A stretch of DNA of 64,000 bases. Origin: JBFHIJ01 sp041596515 (GTDB taxonomy: Bacteria; Bacteroidota; Ignavibacteria; Kapaibacteriales; UBA2268). Under the pieces are notes generated by a model. That model had not been told where the DNA came from. It searched no databases and worked only from the letters and a program-made list of their open reading frames with translations. The stretch spans positions 52,399 to 116,398 of the forward strand of contig JBFHIJ010000007.1 in assembly GCA_041596515.1 (NCBI GenBank), read 5' to 3'. Position 1 is the first letter of the stretch. Each line of letters opens with the position of its first letter. Shown here piece after piece: positions 37,365 through 47,017 of this stretch. Made by a program: the position numbers and the translations under genes.

Positions 37365-40154
37365 ATGAGCAACAAAAATAATAATAGCATAAAGATAAAT
37401 CGTGCTAGTCTACATAATCTTAAAGATGTTAGCGTAGAAATACCACATAATAGAATTACAGTTATCACCGGAGTTAGTGGCTCGGGCAAATCTACACTTG
37501 CTTTCGATACTTTATATGCAGAAGGTCAAAGAAGATTTGTAGAATCATTGTCTTCTTATGCAAGACAGTTCCTTGAAAGGATGGGTAAGCCTGATGTTGA
37601 ATCTATAACAGGCCTCCCCCCTGCTATAGCTATCGAGCAGAGAGCACATTCCAGAAATCCTCGCTCTACAGTTGGTACAACCACGGAGCTGTATGATTAT
37701 ATCAGGTTGTTATTTGGCAGAGTTGGTAAAACTATCTGCAAACAGTGCGGTGACGTAATTAAAAAGGACACTCCGTCTTCTGTAATTAAGTCTTTGGCTA
37801 ATTGGTCTGAAGGAGATAGACTATTTGTATGTTTTGAACCTAAAATCAATGGAACAAAAGCAAAAGAACTTGTAGAAAGATATAAAACTTTGGGCTTCTT
37901 CAGAGCTGTTAAATCAGGCTCTACAGAATTAATTGACTTAGAGAGCGAAGGCATACCTGATGACTTTGTAGATACAAAGTACTACTTTCTTGTAGATAGA
38001 ATTGTCTTTAGTCAAGACGCTGAAAGCATTTCACGCCTTACAGATTCTATAGAGTCAGCATTTCACTATGGTGAGGGAAGAATTTGTATTATTAACATTA
38101 CAAATGTAGTAGAGCATACATTTAGTTCTGTCTATGAATGCCCTGATTGTGATATTTTATATTTAGAGCCTGAACCTAAGCTATTTTCTTTCAATAATCC
38201 ATATGGAGCATGCCCTAAATGTCAGGGGTTCGGTAGAACTATTGGTATAGATTCAGATTTAGTCATGCCGGATAAGTCGCTTACCATTAAGAAACACGCA
38301 CTTCATCCTTTCAAAGGTGAAAAGTTCTCAAAACACGAAAAAGCTTTAATCAAAATTGCTAAAAAATATGATATACCAGTAGATATTCCTATAGTAAAAG
38401 TTCCTAAAGAAAAAATGGATATTATTTGGAATGGAGCTGAGGACTATATAGGACTCAAAGCATTTTTTAAACATTTAGAATCTAAAAGTTATAAAATGCA
38501 CTATAGAGTAATGCTCAGCAAATACAGAGGCTACACTGAATGTACTGCTTGTGATGGTTCCAGATTAAGAACTTCTGCAAGGCAAGTGTTTGTTGCAGAT
38601 AAAAACGTTACTGAGCTCATTAAAATGCCATTGGGGCAGCTTAGTGAGTTTTTTGATACAATCTCACTTGGCAACTACGAAGAGCAGGTCGCCGGGAAAG
38701 TGCTTATTGAAATTAAATGGCGTTTGCAACTATTAGTTGATATTGGTCTCGAATATCTAACTTTATCTCGGCTGACTCACACACTGTCAGGTGGCGAAGC
38801 TCAGAGAATAAATCTGACAACAGCCCTGGGCTCTTCACTTGTAGGGACATTATACGTTTTAGACGAGCCAAGCATAGGTATGCATCCACGAGACACAGAC
38901 AGATTGATACATATCTTATACAAATTACGCGGTTTGGGCAACACTGTAGTTGTTGTAGAGCATGACCCTGACATTATACACCATGCAGATAAAATAATTG
39001 ATATGGGGCCTAATGCAGGCGAATTTGGTGGAGAGGTTGTTTTCTCAGGTAATTTCGAGGAATTGGAACATGCAACTAATTCGCTGACAGCAGATTATTT
39101 TACAGGTAGAAAAAATATTGAAATACCTAAAGAACGCAGCAAAGGAAACAACGAGAGAATAGTAATTCATAATGCTCAGGAAAACAATCTGGAGATAGAA
39201 CAAATTGAATTCCCTATGGGCTGCATTATATGCGTTACCGGCGTATCAGGATCCGGTAAAAGCACTTTGATACATGATATCCTATATGCAGGTATTAAAA
39301 AATACAAAGGTGGATATATGGGTCATACCGGTAGGTTTGAAAGAATCGTAGGTATGGAAAATATTGAAATGATTGAAATGGTTGATCAGTCTCCTATTGG
39401 AAAATCATCTCGCTCAACTCCTGCCACTTATACAAAGGTATTCGATGCAATAAGAGATACATTTGCTCAAACTCAGCTGTCTCGTCAGCTGGGCTATAAA
39501 CCCGGGAATTTCTCATTTAACGTAGCCGGCGGAAGATGTGATGAATGTGAAGGTGAAGGTACTATTAAAGTAGATATGCAGTTCCTCCCTGACGTAACTT
39601 TAATTTGCGAAAGTTGCAAAGGTAGCAGATATAAAAAAGAAATTCAAAATATACTCTACAATGGAAAAACTATTATAGACGTTCTTAACATGACAGTAGA
39701 TGAGGCTTTAGACTTCTTTGCTGATAAGACCAAAATAACGAAAAAGTTACAGATATTAACAGACGTTGGTCTTGGTTATTTGAGACTCGGGCAGCCGAGC
39801 ACTCACCTCTCCGGAGGTGAAGCTCAAAGAATTAAATTAGCCGGGCATTTAGATGCCAAATCAAGTGGTAAAACCTTATTTATTTTTGACGAACCTACAA
39901 CAGGTTTGCACCTTGATGATATTTCTAAGCTTATAACATCTTTTAGAAAGCTTACAGATACCAGACATTCGGTAGTTATAATTGAGCATAACCTGCACGT
40001 TATAGCATCTGCTGACCACATAATAGACTTAGGACCGGAGGCGGGCGAAGGCGGAGGTAAAATTATTTTTGAGGGGACTCCTGAAGAGATTATAAATTGT
40101 AAAAATTCATATACAGGAAAATACTTACGTGATTTTTTTGAAAAGGGTATATAA
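37365..40154 (+). CDS. uvrA: Excinuclease ABC subunit A
   Basis: A 929-residue ATPase that locates DNA lesions and loads UvrB in nucleotide-excision repair. Two ABC modules carry Walker A GVSGSGKSTL motifs (about 36 and 628), signature LSGGEAQRI twice, and zinc-finger cysteines (CPDC...CPKC and CDECEGEG...CESC). The segment SSYARQFLERMGKPDVESI is a family hallmark. Length is normal for the short type (no extra C-terminal copy). Monocistronic by position. Confidence 0.97.
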   Translation: MSNKNNNSIKINRASLHNLKDVSVEIPHNRITVITGVSGSGKSTLAFDTLYAEGQRRFVESLSSYARQFLERMGKPDVESITGLPPAIAIEQRAHSRNPRSTVGTTTELYDYIRLLFGRVGKTICKQCGDVIKKDTPSSVIKSLANWSEGDRLFVCFEPKINGTKAKELVERYKTLGFFRAVKSGSTELIDLESEGIPDDFVDTKYYFLVDRIVFSQDAESISRLTDSIESAFHYGEGRICIINITNVVEHTFSSVYECPDCDILYLEPEPKLFSFNNPYGACPKCQGFGRTIGIDSDLVMPDKSLTIKKHALHPFKGEKFSKHEKALIKIAKKYDIPVDIPIVKVPKEKMDIIWNGAEDYIGLKAFFKHLESKSYKMHYRVMLSKYRGYTECTACDGSRLRTSARQVFVADKNVTELIKMPLGQLSEFFDTISLGNYEEQVAGKVLIEIKWRLQLLVDIGLEYLTLSRLTHTLSGGEAQRINLTTALGSSLVGTLYVLDEPSIGMHPRDTDRLIHILYKLRGLGNTVVVVEHDPDIIHHADKIIDMGPNAGEFGGEVVFSGNFEELEHATNSLTADYFTGRKNIEIPKERSKGNNERIVIHNAQENNLEIEQIEFPMGCIICVTGVSGSGKSTLIHDILYAGIKKYKGGYMGHTGRFERIVGMENIEMIEMVDQSPIGKSSRSTPATYTKVFDAIRDTFAQTQLSRQLGYKPGNFSFNVAGGRCDECEGEGTIKVDMQFLPDVTLICESCKGSRYKKEIQNILYNGKTIIDVLNMTVDEALDFFADKTKITKKLQILTDVGLGYLRLGQPSTHLSGGEAQRIKLAGHLDAKSSGKTLFIFDEPTTGLHLDDISKLITSFRKLTDTRHSVVIIEHNLHVIASADHIIDLGPEAGEGGGKIIFEGTPEEIINCKNSYTGKYLRDFFEKGI

Positions 40155-40309
40155 ATTTTTGGATAAATTCAGTATTTGTATGGATTTTTTAATTTTTTTC
40201 AATATATTAGGTCTAGTTTAAAATGATACAAGTACATAATTCGTATAAGTATTTATATAATTGACTATATTTTGCATAAATAAGTTTAGACATAAATTTT
40301 GGGGTAGTT

Positions 40310-40795
40310 ATGGCGAAGCCTTTTATCTTGGTTGTTGATGATAATAAAATAACAACTAAACTCTTGAGAAGATATTTGGAAGCAAACGGATATGAAGCAC
40401 AAGAGGCTTATGACGGCGTAGATTGTTTGGAAAAAGTGAAAGAAAGACATCCTGATGCTGTTGTCTTAGATGTTATGATGCCGCGAATGGATGGATATGA
40501 AACTGTTCGTCATCTGAAAGAAGATGAAGCCACCAGACATATTCCGGTTGTTATTGTTACTGCACTTAACGACGTAGCAAATCAGTTAAAATCTATAGAA
40601 GCAGGTGCTGATGATTTTTTAAGTAAACCAATCGAAGAGAAACTCTTGATTGCTAAAGTTAGGCTTCTAAGCTCCCTTAATATACTTAACACAAAAGTTA
40701 ATAAGTTCAGTGATATAGTTGACAAAGTAATCAAAGATGGAATTTCAGGCGATGCCGTTCAAACTTTAGTTAACGAAGCTGATTTAAATGACTAA
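40310..40795 (+). CDS. Stand-alone receiver-domain response regulator
   Basis: A 161-residue protein made of one CheY-like receiver (about 5-125) with a short helical tail and no output domain. Acidic pocket D10/D11, phospho-acceptor D54 in VVLDVMMPRMDG, T84 and K106 are all intact. It could be the phospho-target of one of the several kinases here that lack a receiver, for instance the PAS kinase at 13454, but no evidence links them. A GGGG motif lies upstream of the ATG. Terminator at 40823. Confidence 0.9.
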   Translation: MAKPFILVVDDNKITTKLLRRYLEANGYEAQEAYDGVDCLEKVKERHPDAVVLDVMMPRMDGYETVRHLKEDEATRHIPVVIVTALNDVANQLKSIEAGADDFLSKPIEEKLLIAKVRLLSSLNILNTKVNKFSDIVDKVIKDGISGDAVQTLVNEADLND

Positions 40796-40822
40796 GATTG
40801 TATTAGCATTATTTTTTGATAG

Positions 40823-40854
40823 AAAAAACCGTAGGCATTTGCTTTCGGTTTTTT
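40823..40854 (+). terminator. Terminator after the receiver gene
   Basis: AAAAAACCG (40823-40831) pairs with CGGTTTTTT (40846-40854) and ends in a U-rich run, 28 bases past the stop codon. Confidence 0.88.
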
Positions 40855-40933
40855 GCTTTAAATGATATAACTTGGAAACTTTTATACTTCTTTGTTGTAT
40901 ATATGATATATCAATTCATTTACGGAGACACAT

Positions 40934-41554
40934 ATGAAAACAAAATATCTAATGATAATTGCAATGATTGGACTCATTGCAGTATCCGGTTGCAACACTT
41001 TGAAGCAAATTCAACAATCTATGACAAATCTTAAAAGATGCGAATTTAAACTCAAGGATGTAAATAATTTCCACGTTAATGGCATCGCATTGTCAAATAA
41101 AAAGTCTATAAAAGACTTTTCTATTACTGATGGTTTGAAACTAACAAATGCTTATGCTAAAAAATCTTTGCCTACTCAGTTTATTTTAAATGTTGAAGCT
41201 AAAAATCCAAATGATGGAACTGGTGGAACTAAACAGTCCTCTGCAACACTTACTTCATTTGATTGGACATTATACATTGATGATGTCCCTACCGTTTCAG
41301 GCAATATCGCAGAACCAATTGTTATACCCGGCACCGGACAGTCTGCGATTATTCCGTTAGCAATAGGTTTGGATTTATATGAGTTTTTTGGCAAACAAGG
41401 CTACGAGAGATTAGTAAATCTTGCGCTTGCTTTGGGCGGTGCAAACTCCTCCCCTGCTAAAATCACCTTAGATGCACGACCAACTATCACAACACCTATA
41501 GGTCCGATATCTTATCCCGGCAGAATTAAAATAGTAGAAAAGACTTGGAAATAA
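40934..41554 (+). CDS. LEA14-like lipoprotein
   Basis: A 206-residue lipoprotein: signal MKTKYLMIIAMIGLIAVSGC with lipobox VSGC. The body has one beta-sandwich of LEA-type-2 character (FILNVEAKNPNDGTGG, then SFDWTLYIDDVPTVSGN, and a later IVIPGTGQSAIIPL). The LEA14 family binds or protects macromolecules under stress in some organisms; no specific role is known for this branch. GGAG precedes the ATG. Terminator follows. Confidence 0.65.
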   Translation: MKTKYLMIIAMIGLIAVSGCNTLKQIQQSMTNLKRCEFKLKDVNNFHVNGIALSNKKSIKDFSITDGLKLTNAYAKKSLPTQFILNVEAKNPNDGTGGTKQSSATLTSFDWTLYIDDVPTVSGNIAEPIVIPGTGQSAIIPLAIGLDLYEFFGKQGYERLVNLALALGGANSSPAKITLDARPTITTPIGPISYPGRIKIVEKTWK

Positions 41555-41565
41555 TTATATAACGA

Positions 41566-41591
41566 GCTTGTTATCAGACTAGATAGCAAGC
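41566..41591 (+). terminator. Terminator after the LEA-like lipoprotein gene
   Basis: GCTTGTTATC (41566-41575) pairs with GATAGCAAGC (41582-41591) with one wobble pair, followed by CTTTTTTTT. Confidence 0.9.
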
Positions 41592-41675
41592 CTTTTTTTT
41601 AAATCTAACATACAGTTAAAAAACATATTAGCTTTTCATCCGTTAATTTTTCTTTATAACTATGAGTTAAACAAC

Positions 41676-42056
41676 ATGACACCGGTAATTATGGCGGGCG
41701 TTACTATCGTAAATTTAGCACTGATTTTTTACTCTGTAGCAATAATCACAGAGCAACGTAAAAAAATAGTAAATAACACTGTGCTTTATTTTATAACTAT
41801 CGGAGTAGCCTTCGATATCATTGCTACTACGTTGATGATAATAGGCTCTGAAAACAGTCCATTTTCTCCTCATGGCATGTTAGGTTATTCCTCACTGACG
41901 GGTATGCTGATAGACGCTGTAATGATTTGGAAGCATAAACTCAAAAATGGTATAAATACCCGACCTGAAAAAGGTCTACACTTATTTTCAAGAGCCGCTT
42001 ATATATGGTGGCTTATAGCTTATGTGACTGGTGCTGCTTTGGTAATGGGTAGTTAG
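41676..42056 (+). CDS. Small four-helix membrane protein (HsmA/TIGR03987-like)
   Basis: A 126-residue integral membrane protein with hydrophobic stretches at about 3-23, 36-57, 68-85 and 105-124. The sequence FYSVAIITEQRKK, VAFDIIATTLMI and the histidine-bearing SPFSPHGMLGYSSLTGM loop resemble the small membrane family annotated HsmA/TIGR03987. The conserved H in PHG and the WKH element suggest cofactor or heme coordination, which is inference. No partner gene is adjacent. Confidence 0.55.
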   Translation: MTPVIMAGVTIVNLALIFYSVAIITEQRKKIVNNTVLYFITIGVAFDIIATTLMIIGSENSPFSPHGMLGYSSLTGMLIDAVMIWKHKLKNGINTRPEKGLHLFSRAAYIWWLIAYVTGAALVMGS

Positions 42057-42118
42057 CATACATCACACAAATTGATTAAACAATAAGTAGTTTAAAAAAT
42101 AATATTGCTATGTTTTTA

Positions 42119-42158
42119 TTTAATAGAACAATAGAATACTATCAATTGTTCTATTAAA
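42119..42158. repeat. Perfect 14-bp inverted repeat
   Basis: TTTAATAGAACAAT (42119-42132) and ATTGTTCTATTAAA (42145-42158) are exact complements around a 12-base loop. It lies about 60 bases after the small membrane protein gene and about 155 bases before the convergent M28 gene's stop codon. It may be a late terminator, or an operator-like site; the AT-rich stem and the lack of a clear T run argue against a standard terminator. Confidence 0.6.
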
Positions 42159-42315
42159 ACTATTTCTTACCTAACTTTTTATTCCACTTAATTTTTGATA
42201 GGTTTACTCACTGTCAACTTAATCCATTATTTGTAAAACCTATACTGATGAAATTAACAGGTATAAGCGGTCTAATGCTACACACAGACCTTGTTTGTGC
42301 CTTGGTCTTAAAGTT

Positions 42316-43704
42316 TTATTCTCCAGTTTCCTCATTCATTTCTTGATTCATAGCTTCCCCATCAAATTCCATGCTGTATACATATATATAGAATGCTATT
42401 GTTGCTACGCAATCATTCATTATTTTAGGGTCAATCTTGTCTGGCGTATCAGAAGGAGAGTGATGTTCTCTAAAATATAGATTATCTGAGTCAGGCCACA
42501 CTCCCATGCCTGGTATTCCATAGGCCATCATAGGTCGTATATCAGTGCCACTGCCATGATCTAATATTTTAAAAGGTCCGGTGCGTTCTTTAAGTAATGA
42601 TGCTATATTCTCAATTTTTATACGCATGGAATCTGGCCCTGTAAAACCTAATCTGGATGGTTTATATACTCCGGCATCAGATTCTAACATAAGAATATGA
42701 GGTTCGTTTTTATGCTTTTCTGCATATTGAACACCGCCCTGTCCTCCGGTTTCTTCTGCCCCCCACAGCACTGTTCTTATAGTATGATTTGGAATTAAAT
42801 TCAGTTCTTTGAGCACTTTCATTGCAAACCACGTAGTTAGTACAGGCCCCATATCATCCTGTGCACCGCTACTCACATCCCATGAATCTATATGACCACC
42901 TATGGCAATTATGGATTTTGGATATTTTTGTCCTTTCAACTCCGCCATCGCGTTATAAGTATCAACATCATCAAGATTTTTACAATTCATAGTTATATGG
43001 AGAATTGATTTATCCCCTCTTTTCTGAATCCGTGAAAACATCAGAGCGTCTTCCATTGTGATAGCAGCAAGTGGTATCTTTGGAACTGTTCCGTTATATC
43101 GCATTATGCCTGTATGCGGTAATTGAAAGCCATAAGGACTCACAGATCGAACAAGAGCAGCTTTAGCTCCATATTTGGAAGCACTATCAGCAGCAAAAAC
43201 ACGGTACATCACATGCTGACTATAATTTTCAAACGGTACATCAAAAATCAATATCTTATCTTTAATATTTAGTGCATTAGGAGCAAGTTCATTCCAGTGA
43301 TTCACTACAAAAACTTCGGAAGTAATCCCTCCATCGGGTGTAGCTTCAGAACCGCCTAAGCTAAGAAAGTTTAACTTCCTTTTATGAGGAGCTAATAGAA
43401 CCAATGACTCCTCACCTCTCTCCCAATGTGGTACAGAAATAGGTTCTTTACAGACATTAACAAATCCATCCTTTTTGAACAATTCCACAGCTTTATCCAG
43501 AGCTTTTTCAAGCCCCTCTGAGCCAGAAAGACGATGACCATAAGTATCACAGAAATATGCCATTCGCTCCCAAGCAGTAGAATCCTGATGTGCTTTTTTA
43601 TAGATTTTATCAAAGACATCCTTATATTTTTGGGCTAGTGGAACTTCAGCTTTTAGCGGAAGAGCAACAAGGATAAGCATAGCAAGTAAGTGTATTATTT
43701 TCAT
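42316..43704 (-). CDS. Exported M28-family metallopeptidase
   Basis: A 462-residue protein with signal peptide (MKIIHLLAMLILVALPLKAE). A PA-like insert (about 130-250) precedes the catalytic domain, whose two-zinc ligands read IAIGGHIDSWDVSSGAQDD (H, D), GAEETGGQGG (E), LESDAG (D) and FREHHSPSDT (H). The family includes aminopeptidases and carboxypeptidases acting on peptides outside the cytoplasm; the closest animal relative is plasma glutamate carboxypeptidase. Start at 43704 opens the signal peptide with CAGG upstream; the frame extends to 43734. Confidence 0.88.
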   Translation of the reverse strand: MKIIHLLAMLILVALPLKAEVPLAQKYKDVFDKIYKKAHQDSTAWERMAYFCDTYGHRLSGSEGLEKALDKAVELFKKDGFVNVCKEPISVPHWERGEESLVLLAPHKRKLNFLSLGGSEATPDGGITSEVFVVNHWNELAPNALNIKDKILIFDVPFENYSQHVMYRVFAADSASKYGAKAALVRSVSPYGFQLPHTGIMRYNGTVPKIPLAAITMEDALMFSRIQKRGDKSILHITMNCKNLDDVDTYNAMAELKGQKYPKSIIAIGGHIDSWDVSSGAQDDMGPVLTTWFAMKVLKELNLIPNHTIRTVLWGAEETGGQGGVQYAEKHKNEPHILMLESDAGVYKPSRLGFTGPDSMRIKIENIASLLKERTGPFKILDHGSGTDIRPMMAYGIPGMGVWPDSDNLYFREHHSPSDTPDKIDPKIMNDCVATIAFYIYVYSMEFDGEAMNQEMNEETGE

Positions 43705-44040
43705 TTTGTGCCTGATAGTAGTAAAGTAAAGCACAAAATTAAGAAATTTAGGTATACAGTGTTCTATTTGTAGAATAAATATATTTTACACATGTCTATG
43801 ACTTTATATCTTTAGATTAGACATTCAATTCCAAAGTATATTTACTAAACTGATGGGACTGATATACTGTTTGCAAAAGAGTAATAAATACTATAATTAA
43901 TATCAGTATCTGCTGATGTTCTTTGTGTTTTTAAATCTTATATCGCAGATTGTAAAAAATGTAGATTGCTCAATACAAGGATTATTTGCACTATAATAAA
44001 CTAGTAGATACCCTCATCATTAGCTGTGAACGCAATTGAA
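43705..44040. other. Intergenic stretch without recognised feature
   Basis: About 336 bases between the stop of a minus-strand membrane protein gene and the M28 start. AT-rich, with no open frame of note and no strong hairpin found by eye. It should hold the M28 promoter. Confidence 0.6.
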
Positions 44041-44658
44041 TTACATTTCTTCAGTTTCATTTGCAACAAGTTCAAATTTCAGAGAATTGACTATTTTATT
44101 TATTCTTGGCTGTAGATTCCATATACCTAATGGAATTACGAAAATCCACTGCATGTCTTCAAAACATTCAGAAAACTTCATAGCTTCTTTTCGTTCTAAA
44201 GTTCTGATAGTTCTTGCATTATAGTAACTTACATAAGCTAAGCAAAACATTATAAACAATGTGGCAATCAAAAACGGAATAAAAATACCTAAAGAGGAGA
44301 AACTGGGCTCTAAAGATGCATTATTCATAAATGTTGCCCCAAACAGATTATGCAACAGGAAGGCTGAAATAATAAGACAGATTATCTTAAATACAAATGC
44401 AATTTTGAATACTCCTCTTTGGAATCGAAGCTCTTCCGGCAGCTTTTCGTGGAGATAAACTCCAACATTCCAATTCCAAACAAAAAATGGAATATAAACA
44501 GGCAAGGCAATAAATGGATATACTGAGAAAACTGTTGTTAGTCTAAAATTGAATAACAATATGGCTAAAGCAGCAATCATAATTACTACAGGTATTGCAA
44601 ACAAAACGCTAAAAACCTGCATCGTTTTTGCTCGAAGCAAAAAAGGAATACTATTCAT
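44041..44658 (-). CDS. Membrane protein, paralogue of its upstream neighbour
   Basis: A 205-residue protein with four hydrophobic segments (about 15-38, 43-65, 85-105, 120-145). It opens FLLRAKTMQVFSVLFAIPV and closes FVIPLGIWNLQPRINKIVNS. The neighbour at 44651 opens FVLKAKHWQVFLVLFAVPY and closes WFLPVGVWFLQPRINKIVRE, so the two share ends and topology and probably arose by duplication. No recognised family. The 8-base overlap implies coupled translation and perhaps a hetero-oligomer. Confidence 0.6.
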   Translation of the reverse strand: MNSIPFLLRAKTMQVFSVLFAIPVVIMIAALAILLFNFRLTTVFSVYPFIALPVYIPFFVWNWNVGVYLHEKLPEELRFQRGVFKIAFVFKIICLIISAFLLHNLFGATFMNNASLEPSFSSLGIFIPFLIATLFIMFCLAYVSYYNARTIRTLERKEAMKFSECFEDMQWIFVIPLGIWNLQPRINKIVNSLKFELVANETEEM

Positions 44659-45232
44659 TATCTTCTCTTACTATTTTATTTATTCTTGGTTGCAAAAACC
44701 AGACTCCTACCGGCAGAAACCAAACTAAAATGAACTCTGCAATATAATTTTTAAACTTTGCTTTTTCCTGAGTCTCTGCAGTATATATAGAACGAGCTGT
44801 AAAAACGAACATATAAATAAAACCGATTAATAACATTAACATCAAGATTAACAAAATACCTGCTATTGGCAATATTTTTTCTGGTTCTACAGTCTCATTC
44901 AAAATTTGTGTTATTATATCAAATAGTCGAATCATTACAGCAAACACAGAAACATAAATCATAATAACCCCAATGATACTTATTTTGAATAAAATACTTT
45001 TGGGAGCTTTTTCTTCAGTAGTCTTTTTTAGTAACCCAATACCTACAGCCCAATACCATGTCAAATTAGATATAAGATAATACAAGGCAAAAGGTATCAT
45101 CATTATTACATATTTTTGCAAATTTTCCGGCTCAATGTCAGATGGAATTATCATTAGTTGCAAAAAATATGGTACCGCAAATAAAACCAGAAACACTTGC
45201 CAGTGTTTAGCTTTTAGTACAAAATCAGTCAT
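44651..45232 (-). CDS. Membrane protein, first of a duplicated pair
   Basis: A 193-residue protein with four predicted membrane helices, the third and fourth strongly hydrophobic (ILLILMLMLLIGFIYMFVF). See the paralogue at 44041, which it overlaps by 8 bases. Both keep AK(H/T)(W/M)QVF near the N-terminus and LQPRINKIV at the C-terminus. Function unknown. It lies about 180 bases downstream of tonB's terminator, so it is probably a separate unit. Confidence 0.6.
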   Translation of the reverse strand: MTDFVLKAKHWQVFLVLFAVPYFLQLMIIPSDIEPENLQKYVIMMIPFALYYLISNLTWYWAVGIGLLKKTTEEKAPKSILFKISIIGVIMIYVSVFAVMIRLFDIITQILNETVEPEKILPIAGILLILMLMLLIGFIYMFVFTARSIYTAETQEKAKFKNYIAEFILVWFLPVGVWFLQPRINKIVREDNE

Positions 45233-45343
45233 ATTCTCTATTTATTTAAATCAGTATATTTAGATTGTTATTGTTTATAAATTACATCGTATAATGCTAT
45301 TATCCAATAGATAATTTAGATATATTGACTAATCATAAAAAAA

Positions 45344-45363
45344 ACCACTCCGGTCAGAGTGGT
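45344..45363 (-). terminator. Terminator after tonB-like gene
   Basis: ACCACTC (45344-45350) pairs with GAGTGGT (45357-45363); on the minus strand it ends in a T run (45343-45337). It is about 48 bases past the stop codon. Confidence 0.85.
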
Positions 45364-45410
45364 CTTTGTGCTGTAGTTGTATCGTTTTAGTTTAACAAAA
45401 CTAAGTGATA

Positions 45411-46211
45411 TCAATTAAGTCTAAATTCTATAGGAATGCTTATCCAGCAGGCACAAGGAGTGCCATTTTGAATAGCTGGGGTATAAGTAGATCTTTTGAC
45501 TGCACTGATAGCTGCTTCGTTTAGTAATAAATTATCGGTATGATCCACTTTCACATTTCTAATAGTTCCATCCGCACCAACAAGTACGTTTAATAAAACT
45601 AATCCTTCAATACCGGCTTGTTTAGCTATTCTAGGATATACTATATTACTACTTATTTCAGAAATATCTACGTTTGGACCTTCTGACACTTCCCATTCTT
45701 CAAATATTTCCTGTTGAGTAGGAGTTGCATTAACATCAACTTTGAATTTCTCATGTTCTCTAAATACGACATCAATTGCTTCATCAATATCATCAACATC
45801 AGTGTCCCCAATTGTAGAAGATGATCTGCCAATTTGACCAACTGTAGCAATTTTTGAAGCATCAATTACCATATCCATATCAGGCATTGGCACAAAATTT
45901 CCAGCCACCGTTTGAGTTCCTTTTATAAATGTAGTTATAACATCAAAAGATATTGGAATTAAATCAATTGTTGTGTTATTATCAGTATTATAATCAATAA
46001 GTACTGTAGTCCCCGGAGTGTTTCGTATCGGTGCTTCTTTTTCAATAATACTTGTTGAAAGACTAGTAATGTATAAGCCTAAAGCAAAAGCAGACGTAAA
46101 CAATCCAATAGTTATACCAAAAGAAGTAAGTGTCGCACGTTTCATGTAAGATTTAATTTCCTGCGCTCCGAAGAGTGTTTGAGTGGCGATGTTTTTCATT
46201 TGCTTCATCAT
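45411..46211 (-). CDS. TonB-family energy transducer
   Basis: A 266-residue inner-membrane-anchored periplasmic protein. A basic N-terminus and one membrane helix (about 31-51, FGITIGLFTSAFALGLYIT) are followed by a linker of about 120 residues and a TonB C-terminal domain (about 190-266): YPRIAKQAGIEGLVLLNVLV, DGTIRNVKV and SAVKRSTYTPAI. The linker is acidic/threonine-rich and lacks the Pro-Lys/Pro-Glu repeats of classical TonB. No exbBD or receptor gene is adjacent. The start at 46211 gives two Met; the second, at 46208, could equally be used. Confidence 0.82.
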   Translation of the reverse strand: MMKQMKNIATQTLFGAQEIKSYMKRATLTSFGITIGLFTSAFALGLYITSLSTSIIEKEAPIRNTPGTTVLIDYNTDNNTTIDLIPISFDVITTFIKGTQTVAGNFVPMPDMDMVIDASKIATVGQIGRSSSTIGDTDVDDIDEAIDVVFREHEKFKVDVNATPTQQEIFEEWEVSEGPNVDISEISSNIVYPRIAKQAGIEGLVLLNVLVGADGTIRNVKVDHTDNLLLNEAAISAVKRSTYTPAIQNGTPCACWISIPIEFRLN

Positions 46212-47017
46212 AATAATTTGCCCCTTCTTAGAAATAGAGTTATAAGTTTCTCTTTATTGGTAGACACAGCCAATCTCAAAAAGGTTACATGCTTATTACA
46301 ATTTTTTTTAGATTTTTATAATTTTTATAAAAGTCTATTCATTTGTACTTTTATAAATATCTTATTTATAGTCAGTTATAAAGAACATAAGAAAAGTATT
46401 TTATTTCTTTATTGCAAAATCAAACGAAGCTCAATAATCAAGTTTTATTTATCCTGACACCATTGTTCAAAAATTGGATTCCTTAGCGTATTTTAAGTAT
46501 ACGAATCCATCAGATGATGATAGTTTGAAAAGTTATAGAAACTCTTAAGTTGATTTGGAAAGTGAATTTCTAACTATACGGTAAAACTTCATAGTCCTGC
46601 CTTTGGATTGTAGATATTTTCTCTGGGATGGAGAAGTATTATTTAAATCGGATGATTGTGCACTCGACTGTAATTACTCAGCCTTGTTTCCTATAAGATT
46701 GAGTTAGAGATTAACAGTATCAATGTAATAGAGAATGTCGAGTGTTCTAAAAACTTAAGCTATATCTCAAAGTCTGAGATAAAATTTAGATAAATTTTGA
46801 ACATTGCAATTGCGCAAAATTGGAGTCTCTTTTTAAATTAAGAAATAGCAACTTAATTCCAAATGCTTTGTCTGATAAATTTTAGGATCGCTTGTATTAA
46901 ACTTCGCTCTTTAGCATTGTTTTCGTAAATTTGTAAAGAAATGATAATAACAGATGGCTTACCCCCATGTTTGTTATATAAATAACTCTTCTACGAAAAC
47001 AAATAATCTAATTACCT
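46212..47017. other. 806-base region without a recognisable gene
   Basis: Between the divergent tonB-like gene and the unknown periplasmic gene. No open frame longer than about 25 codons is convincing inside 46460-46990, and no tRNA or strong hairpin was seen. A weak inverted repeat TGGATTC (46475-46481) / GAATCCA (46503-46509) and a hairpin ATCTCA/TGAGAT near 46775 are visible. It may hold a decayed gene, a small RNA or only promoters. Confidence 0.5.

Noticed and set aside
46179..46457. A 92-codon plus-strand frame starting opposite tonB
   Set aside because: Starts inside the antisense of a real gene, highly AT/Phe-rich, no ribosome site.
46475..46509. Weak inverted repeat TGGATTC/GAATCCA as an RNA gene or transposon end
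   Set aside because: Only 7 bp with a 21-base interior; no target-site duplication or second end.
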